The position numbers were made by a program, and so were the translations under genes. A stretch of DNA of 60,026 nucleotides, taken from contig JAPOUM010000029.1 in the NCBI GenBank assembly GCA_026708645.1, forward strand, positions 1 through 60,026, written 5' to 3'. This document shows positions 15,844 to 24,765 of the stretch, piece after piece. Position 1 is the first letter of the stretch. Every line of letters begins with the position of its first letter. Source of the DNA: Acidimicrobiaceae bacterium (lineage in GTDB: Bacteria; Actinomycetota; Acidimicrobiia; Acidimicrobiales; Aldehydirespiratoraceae). A model generated the notes under the pieces. It was given only the letters and a program-made list of their open reading frames with translations. It made no database searches and was not told where the DNA came from.

Positions 15844-17810
15844 TTGTAGCTCCTCTGGGTGAGTTCGACGTTGTCGAAGCTGAGCTGTTCTTTGATCAAC
15901 GCCTGAGGCTGCTGCGGGCCCTGCCACTGCCACGCCGCCACGTAGGCGAAGTTCTCGTCGTCGCGCAAAGCCTCGCCCTCGGGGGTTTGATGCTCTTCTC
16001 GGAAATGCCCCCCGCAGGACTCCTCGCGGTGCAGAGCGTCGCGAGCTTTCAGTTCGGCGAGTTCCATGAAGTCGTCGACCCGGTTGACCTGCTCGAGCGC
16101 CTGGTTGGTTCCGTCGGCCGAGCCCAACACCTTGACATTGGCCCGGAACTCCTCGCGCAGGGCCGGTATCTCACTGAGCGCCTTCTCGAGTCCGGTGCGA
16201 CTGCGGGCCATGCCGCAGTACTCCCACACCAGCTTGCCCAGCTCGCGGTGGTAGTAGTCCACAGACTGAGTGCCGCGCACAGACAGCCAGCTGCGGGTGC
16301 GGTCGGCTGCCTCTGAAACCGCTTCAACGAAGACCGGATCGTCGGTAGGCACCGGATCAGAGCCCAGCCGCGGCGCCAGATAATCGCCGATGGTGTAGGG
16401 CAGCACGAAGTAGCCGTCGGCCAGGCCCTGCATCAGCGCCGAGGCGCCCAAGCGGTTGGCGCCGTGATCGGAGAAGTTGCATTCGCCCAGCGCGTACAGC
16501 CCGGCCACGTTGGTCATCAGGTTGTAGTCCACCCACAACCCGCCCATGGTGTAGTGGATCGCCGGATAGATGCGCATCGGCGACTTGTAAGGGTCCTCGC
16601 CGGTGATGCGCTCGTACATGTCGAACAGGTTGCCGTACTTCTCGCGCACCACCTGCTCGCCGTCGCGGGCGATCACATCGGCGAAATCGAGGTAGACCCC
16701 GTTGCGCAGCGGGCCCACCCCCAAGCCCTGATCCACCACCGTCTTGGCGTTGCGAGAGGCCACGTCGCGCGGCACCAGATTGCCGAACGCCGGATATTTC
16801 TCTTCCAGGAAGTAGTAGCGGCCGGCGTCGTCGATGTCGGCCGCGGGGCGGGTCTCGTCCATGCTGCGAGGCACCCATATGCGTCCGTCGTTGCGCAGCG
16901 ACTCCGACATCAGCGTCAGCTTCGACTGGAACTCGTCGCCTGCGGGAATGCAGGTGGGATGGATCTGCGAATAACACGGATTGGCGAACGCCGCTCCCCG
17001 GCGATGCGCCCGCCAAGCTGCGGTGACGTTGCAGTTCATGGCGTTGGTGGACAGGTAGTAGACGTTGCCGTAGCCGCCGGTCGCCAGCACCACGGCATGG
17101 CCGCTGTGGGCCCGGACCTCGCCGGTCAGCAGATCGCGCGCCACGATGCCGCAGGCTTCGCCGTCTTTGGTGACGATGTCGAGCACGTCGGCGCGGTTGT
17201 GCAGGGTCACCCCGCCCGCCGCGATCTGCGCCGCGAGGGCCTGATAGGCGCCCAGCAGCAACTGTTGGCCGGTCTGGCCGCGGGCGTAGAAGGTGCGGCT
17301 CACCTGAGCGCCGCCGAAGGAGCGGTTGGCCAACAGGCCGCCGTACTCGCGGGCGAAGGGCACGCCCTGGGCGGCGCACTGGTCGATGATGTCGAGCGAC
17401 ACCTGAGCCAGCCGATAGACGTTGGCCTCGCGTGAGCGGTAGTCGCCGCCTTTGATGGTGTCGTAGAACAGGCGCCAGACCGAGTCGCCGTCGTTGCGGT
17501 AGTTCTTGGCGGCGTTGATGCCGCCCTGCGCGGCGATCGAATGAGCTCTGCGCGGCGAGTCGTGGAAGGTGAACGCCTCCACCTTGTAGCCGAGCTCCGC
17601 CAGCGAGGCCGCGGCCGAGGCGCCGGCCAGGCCGGTGCCCACCACCAGAATCTTGAAGCGGCGCTTGTTGGCGGGGTTGACCAGCTTCACCGAGAACTTG
17701 TGGTTGTCCCACTTGTCGGCCAGCGGCCCCGGAGGCGCCTTCGAGTCGAGGATGCTGCGGCCCTGCAGCGCCGAGTCAATCGAATCAACCGAATCAACCG
17801 CAGTGCTCAT
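15840..17810 (-). CDS. sdhA: Succinate dehydrogenase flavoprotein subunit
   Basis: The start is ATG 17810-17808, overlapping the sdhC stop as ATGA; a longer open frame upstream lies inside sdhC. The protein has 656 residues. FAD binding is shown by [20 protein letters not shown] near residue 56, and [12 protein letters not shown] contains the histidine that covalently binds FAD in this family. [17 protein letters not shown] and [20 protein letters not shown] are conserved flavin or substrate elements. It oxidises succinate to fumarate. The length fits the Sdh1 type (about 640-660 residues) rather than the shorter E. coli type. Confidence 0.95.
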   Translation of the reverse strand: MSTAVDSVDSIDSALQGRSILDSKAPPGPLADKWDNHKFSVKLVNPANKRRFKILVVGTGLAGASAAASLAELGYKVEAFTFHDSPRRAHSIAAQGGINAAKNYRNDGDSVWRLFYDTIKGGDYRSREANVYRLAQVSLDIIDQCAAQGVPFAREYGGLLANRSFGGAQVSRTFYARGQTGQQLLLGAYQALAAQIAAGGVTLHNRADVLDIVTKDGEACGIVARDLLTGEVRAHSGHAVVLATGGYGNVYYLSTNAMNCNVTAAWRAHRRGAAFANPCYSQIHPTCIPAGDEFQSKLTLMSESLRNDGRIWVPRSMDETRPAADIDDAGRYYFLEEKYPAFGNLVPRDVASRNAKTVVDQGLGVGPLRNGVYLDFADVIARDGEQVVREKYGNLFDMYERITGEDPYKSPMRIYPAIHYTMGGLWVDYNLMTNVAGLYALGECNFSDHGANRLGASALMQGLADGYFVLPYTIGDYLAPRLGSDPVPTDDPVFVEAVSEAADRTRSWLSVRGTQSVDYYHRELGKLVWEYCGMARSRTGLEKALSEIPALREEFRANVKVLGSADGTNQALEQVNRVDDFMELAELKARDALHREESCGGHFREEHQTPEGEALRDDENFAYVAAWQWQGPQQPQALIKEQLSFDNVELTQRSYK

Positions 17811-18604
17811 GCCACCACTCCTGCCTGGACCATGATCGGGAAGCTCAAGTTGCCTGCCAGGATCGTCGCCGCGACCACTGCGGCCAGTCCTCGCCGCAGA
17901 TGGTTGAACCGGGGGTTGTTGACCCCCAGCGTCTGGAAGGCCGACCAGATGCCGTGATAGATGTGCAGCGACAACGCCGCGTTGGCCACGATGTAGACGA
18001 GCGCCACCGGGATCGACGACAGCGACTCGACGACGTTGTTGTAGACGTCGCCGCGGACGTAGTCGTCCCCGAGCCACCAGCCCCAGGTGAGGTCGGCCAG
18101 ATGGAACAGCACGTAGAGTCCGATGATCGGGCCGGTCCAGCGCATTGTGCGGCCCGCGAAGTCGGCCGACGCGTAGTCTTGGCCGCCTGCGTAGCGCTTG
18201 CTGCCGCTGATCAGACCGGCCCGGGGACTGCTGCGCCGGCTGATCTCTTTGAGCGACCAGGCGCTGTGGATGTGCAGCACGAACATGGCCAGCAGGCCGA
18301 CTCGCATCAACCAGAGGATCAGGGTGCGGGGCACCAGATGGCCGCCCAGGTCGCGCAGCGCTTCAGCGTATTCGTTGAGCTGCGCAGGGCCCTCGTAAAG
18401 GTGCAGGTTGCCGATCATGTGCGTCACCACGAATCCCAGCAAGCCGATGCCGGTCGCAGCCATCACATACTTCTTGCCGACGGCGGTCTGATAGATGCTC
18501 AGAGGCCACGGAAGCTCCCGACGCCTCGAACGCAGCGGAGGCACTCGTTCGGCGGCAGCGGGGGCGGCTGCTGCCGCCGGAGTCGGCGAGGCGACTGTCT
18601 TCAC
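17807..18604 (-). CDS. sdhC: Succinate dehydrogenase cytochrome b membrane anchor
   Basis: I start at GTG 18604-18602, preceded by GGAGG, giving 265 residues. A proline/alanine-rich N-terminal stretch is followed by five hydrophobic helices. Histidines in the helices ([33 protein letters not shown]) are candidate haem b ligands. A single five-helix anchor and no sdhD is the arrangement of the b558/Sdh1 family. The subunit passes electrons to quinone. The long gap-free transcript starts here; 11 bp upstream ends the AAA+ gene, which may share the promoter. Confidence 0.88.
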   Translation of the reverse strand: MKTVASPTPAAAAAPAAAERVPPLRSRRRELPWPLSIYQTAVGKKYVMAATGIGLLGFVVTHMIGNLHLYEGPAQLNEYAEALRDLGGHLVPRTLILWLMRVGLLAMFVLHIHSAWSLKEISRRSSPRAGLISGSKRYAGGQDYASADFAGRTMRWTGPIIGLYVLFHLADLTWGWWLGDDYVRGDVYNNVVESLSSIPVALVYIVANAALSLHIYHGIWSAFQTLGVNNPRFNHLRRGLAAVVAATILAGNLSFPIMVQAGVVA

Positions 18605-18615
18605 GGTCCTCCAAG

Positions 18616-20256
18616 TTATCGCTCGGCGCCGCCGGGCGGTGCCACGGGTCGCCGCGGCACGCGGCAGCAGCGGGCGCGGTAGAAGCTGCGAGCGCCGTGG
18701 GAGTCCTTCTTGAGACGCTTGCTGAGATGCAGCCCCTCCAGTATCAGTTCCACCGCGGAGGCGATCACCGCCGGGCTGTCGGCGTGCGGGGCTGCTTGCT
18801 CGTCTGCGGCCAGCAGCGCCCGGACCGGCGCCGCCAAGGCAGGCACCCTGGTGAGCAGGGCTGCATAGTCGGCGTCGGGGATGTCGTCGCCCACGTCCAC
18901 AACCAATGCGTTGCGGGCGCTGTCGACGTCTTTGGCGGATTCTGCGCTGCCAGCGGCGCACTCTCCGGCGGCGCCCGCTTCGGCGCTGTCGGCAGCGTCG
19001 TCGAACGCGGCCACCACTCCACGCTGATGCTCGGCGCTGACGCTGGCGGAGAAGACTTCCAGCACCGCCGAGTCGAGCAGCCGCTGCAGGATCTCGTCGG
19101 TGCGGTCTTCTTGCAGTGCCTCGATCTCGATCTTGCCGGCGGACGAGGACTTGAGCGCCTCCAGATCAGTCACCCTCGGCACGGCATGGCCGGCATTATC
19201 GGCGTCTCTGCTCCGCAGCCTCCGGCGCACCGCGTTGGCGGCCAGAGTCTCGGTGTTGGCGATGCTGAGGCGCACCGAAACCCCCGAACGCTGCGACACG
19301 TGAGCGCTCGCCCGAGCCGCTCGGGTCAGCGCCACCACGATCTGTGACATGAACGCCGGCACGGTCACCGGGACATGGCTGCAATCGAGGTCGGCCTCCT
19401 GTGCGACGATGGCGATCTCGGTGGCCGCCTCGAGCGGATAATGGGTTCGCACCTGAGCGCCGAAACGGTCTTTCAGCGGTGTGATGATGCGGCCCCGGTT
19501 GGTGTAGTCCTCGGGATTGGCCGACGCCACGAGCACCAAGTCCATCCGCAGGCGCACTTTGTAGCCGCGAATCTGCACGTCACGCTCCTCCAGCACGTTC
19601 AGCAGTCCCACCTGAATGCGCTCGGCCAGGTCCGGCAGCTCGTTGACAGCGAAAATCCCGCGGTTGGCGCGCGGCACCAGCCCGTAATGCAAGGTCAGCT
19701 CGTCGGCCAGGTAGCGGCCCTCGGCGACCTTGATGGGATCGACCTCGCCGATCAGATCCGCTATCGACGTGTCGGGCGTGGCCAGCTTCTCTGAGTAGCG
19801 CTCGCTGCGATGCAGCCAACCGACAGGCGTGTCGTCGCCGTGCTCAGCCACCAGAGCCCGGGCCGCAGCGGACACCGGAGCGAAAGGGTCGTCGTTGATC
19901 TCAGACCCGGCGACGATCGGCAGCCACTCGTCGAGCAGGCTCACCAGGCTTCGGATCATGCGGGTCTTGGCTTGGCCTCGTTCGCCCAGCATGATCATGT
20001 CGTGACCGGCGAGAAGCGCGTTCTCCAGCTGCGGGATGACGGTGTTGTGATAGCCGACGATTCCGTCGAGCAGAGGCCTGCCCGAACTGATCCGGGCGAC
20101 GGCGTTGCGCTGCAGTTCACGCCTCACCGGCGTCGTCCGCCAGCCGGAGTCGCGTAACTCGCCCAGTGTGGCAGGCTTGCCCGCAGGCACGTCCGGCTTG
20201 CCGGCGGCCGCAGCCTGCGCCGAGGGCGACGCCGACGGTGCATCAGACATCGGCAT
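18616..20256 (-). CDS. MoxR/ChlI-like AAA+ ATPase
   Basis: The protein has 546 residues. An Ala/Pro-rich N-terminus precedes the AAA+ core. The Walker A element is LGERGQAKTRM near residue 92, and GIFAVNELPDL serves as the Walker B region. The remainder resembles magnesium-chelatase subunit I: VLEERDVQIRGYKVRLRMDL, ASANPEDYTNRGRI and a sensor-2 region. Residues about 405-450 are an acidic, Ala/Ser-rich linker. Such ATPases usually act with a von Willebrand factor A protein to remodel or metallate targets. No VWA gene is adjacent. It lies immediately upstream of sdhC on the same strand. Confidence 0.8.
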   Translation of the reverse strand: MPMSDAPSASPSAQAAAAGKPDVPAGKPATLGELRDSGWRTTPVRRELQRNAVARISSGRPLLDGIVGYHNTVIPQLENALLAGHDMIMLGERGQAKTRMIRSLVSLLDEWLPIVAGSEINDDPFAPVSAAARALVAEHGDDTPVGWLHRSERYSEKLATPDTSIADLIGEVDPIKVAEGRYLADELTLHYGLVPRANRGIFAVNELPDLAERIQVGLLNVLEERDVQIRGYKVRLRMDLVLVASANPEDYTNRGRIITPLKDRFGAQVRTHYPLEAATEIAIVAQEADLDCSHVPVTVPAFMSQIVVALTRAARASAHVSQRSGVSVRLSIANTETLAANAVRRRLRSRDADNAGHAVPRVTDLEALKSSSAGKIEIEALQEDRTDEILQRLLDSAVLEVFSASVSAEHQRGVVAAFDDAADSAEAGAAGECAAGSAESAKDVDSARNALVVDVGDDIPDADYAALLTRVPALAAPVRALLAADEQAAPHADSPAVIASAVELILEGLHLSKRLKKDSHGARSFYRARCCRVPRRPVAPPGGAER

Positions 20257-20313
20257 GCAACCCTAGCGGCGCATGTTCACTGGGTGCTGCTCTGCCGGCG
20301 CTAGTTTGAAGCC

Positions 20314-22413
20314 GTGGATCTAGGCGGGGCATGGCGCGTCGCTGCCGCCTCCGAGGCGCGACTGCGCACCTTCCACGAAGTCGATCATGACGACTCCGGC
20401 TGGCAGGTGACGCAGGTGCCCGGCCATTGGGCCGCCGACATCGGCGGTGCTGCGTCGAAACTGGCCCAGCAGGAGTCAGTGTTGTACCGGCGCCGTTTTT
20501 GCGGACCAGACGACTCGAACGATCCGTCCGGGTGGCCGGATGCGACTGATCCGTCACCGGCGGCAGAGTTCTCCGGCTCGGACGCCACCCGCTGGTGGCT
20601 GCGCTTCGAGGGCATCGCCCAGCAGGGCGACGTCTGGCTCGACGGCGCCTATCTGGGCCACACCGACGGCTACTTCGTGACTCACGAAATGGAAGTCACC
20701 GAGCACCTCGCCGCCCGATCCGAGCATGTGCTGGCCGTGGAAGCCACCTGCCGTCGCTTCGGCGATCCCGACAATCGCACCTCGCTGACCGGAGCGCTGC
20801 AAGACCCCGAACTCTGCGGTCAGCCCGATCTGATCGTGGGCGGGATATGGCGGCCTGCAACGCTGCGCTGCAGCGGTCCGATCACGATCCGTCACGCCCG
20901 AGCGGTCTGCGCCGCCGTGCAGATGAGCGACAGCGGCGGCAGCGGCGGCAGCGCCCGCCTGGAAATGCGGGCCGTTCTCGACGTGCCCGGAGGCGGCCCA
21001 GTGCAGTTGCGGACCCGGGCGGCCGGCAGCGAGCACGTGCTCGACCATCACGCCGCTGCCGGCGAGAACCGCGTCGAATGGAGCGTCACCGTGGCGGATC
21101 CGCCGCTGTGGTGGCCGCACGCACTCGGCGAACAGCGCCTCTGCGACTTGGAGCTGACGGCCATGTCCGACGGCAGGGCCCATGATCGGCGCAGTTTCCG
21201 CATCGGTTTCCGAACGGTGCAGATGCGGCGCTGGGTGCTGCACGTCAACGGCGAGAAGCTCTTCGCCAAGGGCGCCAACCTGTTGCCGACGCGGCCGCTG
21301 CTGGGCCTGGCTGCGGCTTCGGACGCTGCCGACGACGTCCGTGCCGCCCGCAACGCCGGACTGGACTTGGTGCGGCCTGTCGCTCACATCGCCCGACCCG
21401 AACTTTATGACGCTGCCGACGAGCTGGGCGTGCTGGTGTGGCAGGACCTGCCGATCCGGGGCCTGATGAACCGCAGCGTGGCGCCCGAAGCGCTGCGGCA
21501 GGCCCGCGAGGCCGTGGATCTTCTCGGGCACCGTCCTTCGGTGGCGGTGTGGTGCGCGCATGATCAACCGTTCGCTCGACTGCGCCGGCCAGGAGGCGCT
21601 CCGGCTGTGTTGCGCCGTCAAAGGCCGTCGTGGAACCGCGACTTCCTGGATCGAAGACTCTGCCGGGTGATCAGCCGCTGCGACGGCGCCCGGCCGGTGG
21701 TCCCGCACACGGCAATGCCGCCGCGCTTGTTGCGACTCGAGAGCACCACCAGCGAACTGTGGCCCGAACGCCGCAGCAGTCAGGCGAACGGCCTCGCCGC
21801 AACGCTGGCGCGGCTGCCCGCCATGGGCCGTTTCGTGTCGGCTTTCGGCACGCCGGCCGCCGACGAGCAGCCCCGCATCATCCAGGCGACCGTCGAAACC
21901 CTGCGACGCCTCAAATACAGCCCGACGGGGGGCTTCATGCTGCACGCTCTAGCCGATGCGCCGCCGGCCGCGGATTCGAGAACCGGCGAAGTCGTGCTGC
22001 CGCCTGATCGAGAGGGTTTCGGAGTGCTCGACGGTCTGCGACGGCCCAAACCCGGCTGGAGGGCACTGGTCGAAGCCTGCAAGCCGCTGATAGTCATGGC
22101 CGATCTGTTGCCGACAGAAGTGAGGGCGTCGGACACTCTGACGCTGGCGGTGCACGTGGTCAACGACACCAGAACCGCAGTCGAGGCACTCCGAGTGGAC
22201 GCCCGCGTGACGGACTCCGCCGGGGAGTCGATGCATCGTCAGAGCTGGACAGGCGCCGTCGGCGCTGACGAATGCGCGCTGGTGGGCCGCCTGAAGTTGC
22301 AGATCCCTCAGGACTGCCGCGGCGCTGTGACACTGGAGTTGACCCTCAGCGACGACGGCGGCAGCGAGCCCGTCGTCTTGTCGACCAACCGCTACACCAC
22401 AACAGTCGTCTAG
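20314..22413 (+). CDS. Glycoside hydrolase family 2-like protein without the catalytic glutamates
   Basis: A GTG start gives 699 residues. The GH2 architecture is recognisable: an N-terminal jelly-roll (WWLRFEGIAQQGDVWLDGAYLGHTDGYF, given here by ends WWLRFEG and HTDGYF), immunoglobulin-like domains and a TIM barrel containing NGEKLFAKGANLLP. The acid/base motif, normally WCGNNE, is WCAHDQ. The nucleophile motif, normally VSEFG, is VSAFG. Both catalytic Glu are thus replaced. It is likely a carbohydrate-binding or regulatory relative rather than a hydrolase. No signal peptide is evident. It is divergent from the AAA+ gene, with 57 bp between them. Confidence 0.75.
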   Translation: MDLGGAWRVAAASEARLRTFHEVDHDDSGWQVTQVPGHWAADIGGAASKLAQQESVLYRRRFCGPDDSNDPSGWPDATDPSPAAEFSGSDATRWWLRFEGIAQQGDVWLDGAYLGHTDGYFVTHEMEVTEHLAARSEHVLAVEATCRRFGDPDNRTSLTGALQDPELCGQPDLIVGGIWRPATLRCSGPITIRHARAVCAAVQMSDSGGSGGSARLEMRAVLDVPGGGPVQLRTRAAGSEHVLDHHAAAGENRVEWSVTVADPPLWWPHALGEQRLCDLELTAMSDGRAHDRRSFRIGFRTVQMRRWVLHVNGEKLFAKGANLLPTRPLLGLAAASDAADDVRAARNAGLDLVRPVAHIARPELYDAADELGVLVWQDLPIRGLMNRSVAPEALRQAREAVDLLGHRPSVAVWCAHDQPFARLRRPGGAPAVLRRQRPSWNRDFLDRRLCRVISRCDGARPVVPHTAMPPRLLRLESTTSELWPERRSSQANGLAATLARLPAMGRFVSAFGTPAADEQPRIIQATVETLRRLKYSPTGGFMLHALADAPPAADSRTGEVVLPPDREGFGVLDGLRRPKPGWRALVEACKPLIVMADLLPTEVRASDTLTLAVHVVNDTRTAVEALRVDARVTDSAGESMHRQSWTGAVGADECALVGRLKLQIPQDCRGAVTLELTLSDDGGSEPVVLSTNRYTTTVV

Positions 22414-22451
22414 CCCCCGTGCCGCGCGCCGGCGGCAGAGAGGCCGCGGGT

Positions 22452-22712
22452 TCAGCTTGCTCGGGCTTCTTGAGTGAAGCCGGACGCCACTGAGTCGAGT
22501 GTGTCGGCCACCGCTTCGAGGTCGGTCTTGACCGGGACCAGAAGCTCGCCGAGAGGGGCGGTGCGGCCCGCGATGGAGCGCACCGCGGCAGTGATCCCGC
22601 CGAGTGACTCGTTGACGGCTCGCAGCACGATCACCACCCGTGTCAGGTAGTAGGCCAGCGCAGCAGCGATCACCAGCGCGATCACCACTGTCACGACGGC
22701 GGCGGCCGGCAT
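22452..22712 (-). CDS. Small membrane protein with amphipathic C-terminal helix (module A)
   Basis: The protein has 86 residues. One N-terminal membrane helix (about 5-28) is followed by a helical, heptad-like region including LRAVNESLGGITAAVRSI. It resembles the protein at 42740-43051 of the hydrogenase region: both have LR-x(5)-SLG-x-x-T-x-x-VR-x-I, then L-x-x-x-A-x-x-LD-x-V. It is the last gene of the minus-strand operon containing two P-loop ATPases. A role as membrane anchor or oligomeric stalk for a redox complex is my guess. Confidence 0.6.
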   Translation of the reverse strand: MPAAAVVTVVIALVIAAALAYYLTRVVIVLRAVNESLGGITAAVRSIAGRTAPLGELLVPVKTDLEAVADTLDSVASGFTQEARAS

Positions 22713-22776
22713 CAGCCCGAGCCTCTGCTGTTCATCGCAGTGTTGTTCATTGCGGCGTTATTCATCGCAGCGGCCC

Positions 22777-23025
22777 TCACAGCAGCGGCCCTGCCGCGGT
22801 GACGTAGCGGACAGCCAAGCCTTTGGCCGCCGAAACCAGGTCACGGGTCTCGACCACGGCCGGCAACGGCTCGAGGTTCTTGTCCAGCCCGGCGCCGTGC
22901 TCAAGGATGTCTCGGGCGTAGCGCTGTATCTCCAACGCGGGCCTCATCACCCGATTAGCCAGCAGCAGCACGACGGGAACGACCACTATCAGCAGCAAGG
23001 CGTTGCCGATCCACCAGAGCCACAT
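22777..23025 (-). CDS. Small membrane protein (module A)
   Basis: I start at ATG 23025-23023 (MWLWWIGNALLLI), giving 82 residues; an upstream alternative start exists. One strong membrane helix (about 3-25) is followed by a charged amphipathic stretch (RPALEIQRYARDILEHGAG) and a loop with LEPLPAVVET. It is comparable in design to 43051-43380, which also opens with a WW-containing helix followed by an amphipathic helix. It lies 85 bp after the selenoprotein-like ATPase gene and is probably co-transcribed. Confidence 0.6.
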   Translation of the reverse strand: MWLWWIGNALLLIVVVPVVLLLANRVMRPALEIQRYARDILEHGAGLDKNLEPLPAVVETRDLVSAAKGLAVRYVTAAGPLL

Positions 23026-23110
23026 CGGTGTACATGATAGCCGCCGGAGATGCGGCACAGCCACTCAAGCAAGCCCAGCGCTCGACCAAGCGACCAAGCA
23101 AGCCTGCGGA

Positions 23111-23866
23111 TCAACGCACTGGGGGATCCGCTCCCAGCATGTCTGCCAGCATGTCTGCCAAGACTTCGACAGCCGCCACCGCGGGCGCTGAAGGTTCATG
23201 ATCGACTGGTGAGACGCCGAACCGGTCGGCGGCATCGACCGCGGGATCGGCTGGGACCACCACCAGAGGCCGGGCGCCGAAGGCTTCGGTGATGCGTGCC
23301 CGATCCTGCTCGTCGTCGACCTTGTTGGCGACGAGCACCACCCGGCCCTGGCGCTGGGACTCGGCCACCGACACCGCCCGGCGGCCGACATCGATGGAAC
23401 GCAGCGTCGGTTCGACCACTACGACTGTGACGTCCACCGCCGCTGGCTCGAGCCGCGTCAGGGTGCCGATGCCGGCTTCGAGGTCGGCGACGACGACGGC
23501 ATCGCCGGTCTCAGCAAAGCCGAGCAACTGCTCGGCTGACAGCCCGCATCAAGGTCAACCGGGCTCGGGGTTCTCGATGCGAGTGATCACCGCGAGGCGC
23601 ACATTGTCCGGGGCGTCGCTGCCGTAGCGTTCCAGTATCTCGTCGAAGCTGGGAGCATGCTCGGCCTCACCGGTGTCGAGCCGCTCACGCAGAGTGAGCA
23701 GACGCTCGGTCTCGCTGTCGCCCACACCCAGCGAGAGGCCGAGGTTCGGGTTGGTGTCGCAGTCGAGAGCCACCACTCGGGCGCCGCGGCGGCCCAGAGC
23801 GCGCGCCAGCACAGCGCTGGTCGTGGTCTTTCCGGCGCCGCCCTTGCCGACGACCGCGATCTTCAT
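23111..23866 (-). CDS. CooC/MinD-like P-loop ATPase with two in-frame TGA codons; predicted selenoprotein (U-x-U motif)
   Basis: Conventional translation splits this gene. From ATG 23866, the frame runs MKIAVVGKGGAGKTTTSAV (Walker A with the signature lysine) and LDCDTNPNLGLSLG, to a TGA at 23557-23555. In the same frame CCT and a second TGA (23551-23549) follow. Coding then continues without interruption (ADLEAGIGTLTRL, VVEPTLRSI, VANKVDDEQD) to the true TGA at 23113-23111, giving 251 residues. The segment reads ENPEPG-U-P-U-CGLSAEQ. The two paralogues in this window have GCTCGG and GCMCSA at the same place, so both stops replace the C-x-C motif that binds metal at the dimer interface in CooC. 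Selenocysteines would be residues 104 and 106. A hairpin of SECIS geometry follows. The start overlaps the preceding gene (ATGA). Two independent nonsense mutations or a sequencing error are less likely. Confidence 0.8.
23519..23536 (-). promoter_or_regulatory. SECIS-like hairpin for the U-x-U ATPase
   Basis: The mRNA folds GCCGAGC-AGUU-GCUCGGC: seven G-C/A-U pairs and a four-base loop with G at the second position. The stem begins 12 nt after the second UGA and the loop 19 nt after it (25 nt after the first). Bacterial SECIS elements lie in this range. UCA/UGA just outside could extend the stem across a bulge. It is inside the coding sequence, as expected in bacteria. Confidence 0.6.
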
Positions 23867-24693
23867 CGCGCTGCCTCCTCACGCTGCGCTGCCTCGCCAC
23901 TTTGCGCTGACTCCTCGGGCTGCGCTGTCTCCTTGGGCTGAGAATAAAGCGACACGACCCGGTCGACCAGCACGCTCACCGCCTGAGCGAACGGGCCGTC
24001 GGGGGCAGTGTCCAGCGGCGGCGCACCGCGACGGTCCCCTCGAAGCACCGCAGGATCGTGCGGCGCCACCGCCGACGGCTCGACGCCCAACCGTGCGGCG
24101 ACGCGATCCGCGTCGGCGGCGTCTCGGGCCTTGTTGACGACAACGATGAGACTGCGTGGTCCCCATTGGGCTCGGGGCAGAGAAGCCAGACGGGCCGCGG
24201 TGTGCAGGGACTTGACGGTCGGCTCCACCACCAAGCAGACGGTGTCCGCGTATTTGGCCCAGCCGAACATGGCTTGACGGGTGCCCCCAGGCAGGTCGCC
24301 CACCAGATGCCACTGCTGCGTGTCGAGTTCGGCGACCACTTGGCTCCAGGCGAACTGGGCCTGCTGCAACCGCACGACCGGGCCCCAGAGATTGCCGAAC
24401 TGCAGATAGCGGACGCCGTCTGGGCATTGAGCCGCGTAGCGGTCGACCATCGCCGCAGCGTCAAGACCGGGCCGCAGCACCCATCTGGGCCGGCCTTCGC
24501 CGCCGGCGACCACCACGTCTTCGGGTATGGGATGATCATCGACCGCCACGCCCAGCGAATACGGCATGCCCGGCATGGGATCAGAGTCCAGAGCCAGCAC
24601 CGGCTCGCCGCGGCGGGCCAGCAGCCGTGCGAAAGTGCCCGCGACAGTGGACTTGCCTGCGCCGCCCTTGCCCACGAACGCGATCCGGATCAT
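23863..24693 (-). CDS. MinD/CooC-like P-loop ATPase without a Cys motif
   Basis: I start at ATG 24693-24691, giving 276 residues. MIRIAFVGKGGAGKSTVAG carries a deviant Walker A with both the signature Lys and the P-loop Lys, and LALDSDPMPGMPYSLG follows. WHLVGDLPGGTRQAMFG is the switch II region and VVNKARDA the base-recognition motif. Unlike the neighbouring ATPase it has no C-x-C. The C-terminus ends in an acidic repeat (TAQPEESAQSGEAAQ). It overlaps the next gene by ATGA, so the two ATPases are translationally coupled and may form a heterodimer. It is the first ATPase gene of the minus-strand operon. Confidence 0.8.
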   Translation of the reverse strand: MIRIAFVGKGGAGKSTVAGTFARLLARRGEPVLALDSDPMPGMPYSLGVAVDDHPIPEDVVVAGGEGRPRWVLRPGLDAAAMVDRYAAQCPDGVRYLQFGNLWGPVVRLQQAQFAWSQVVAELDTQQWHLVGDLPGGTRQAMFGWAKYADTVCLVVEPTVKSLHTAARLASLPRAQWGPRSLIVVVNKARDAADADRVAARLGVEPSAVAPHDPAVLRGDRRGAPPLDTAPDGPFAQAVSVLVDRVVSLYSQPKETAQPEESAQSGEAAQREEAAR

Positions 24694-24765
24694 CGGCGCC
24701 AAGTCTGCCAAAGCCGCCCCCGACTCGTTTTATACATGAGGGGCGTGTGGTGCAGCGCTGCGGCG

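Noticed and set aside
17811..18077. N-terminal extension of sdhA
   Set aside because: It lies within sdhC in another frame; the ATG overlapping the sdhC stop is the expected start.
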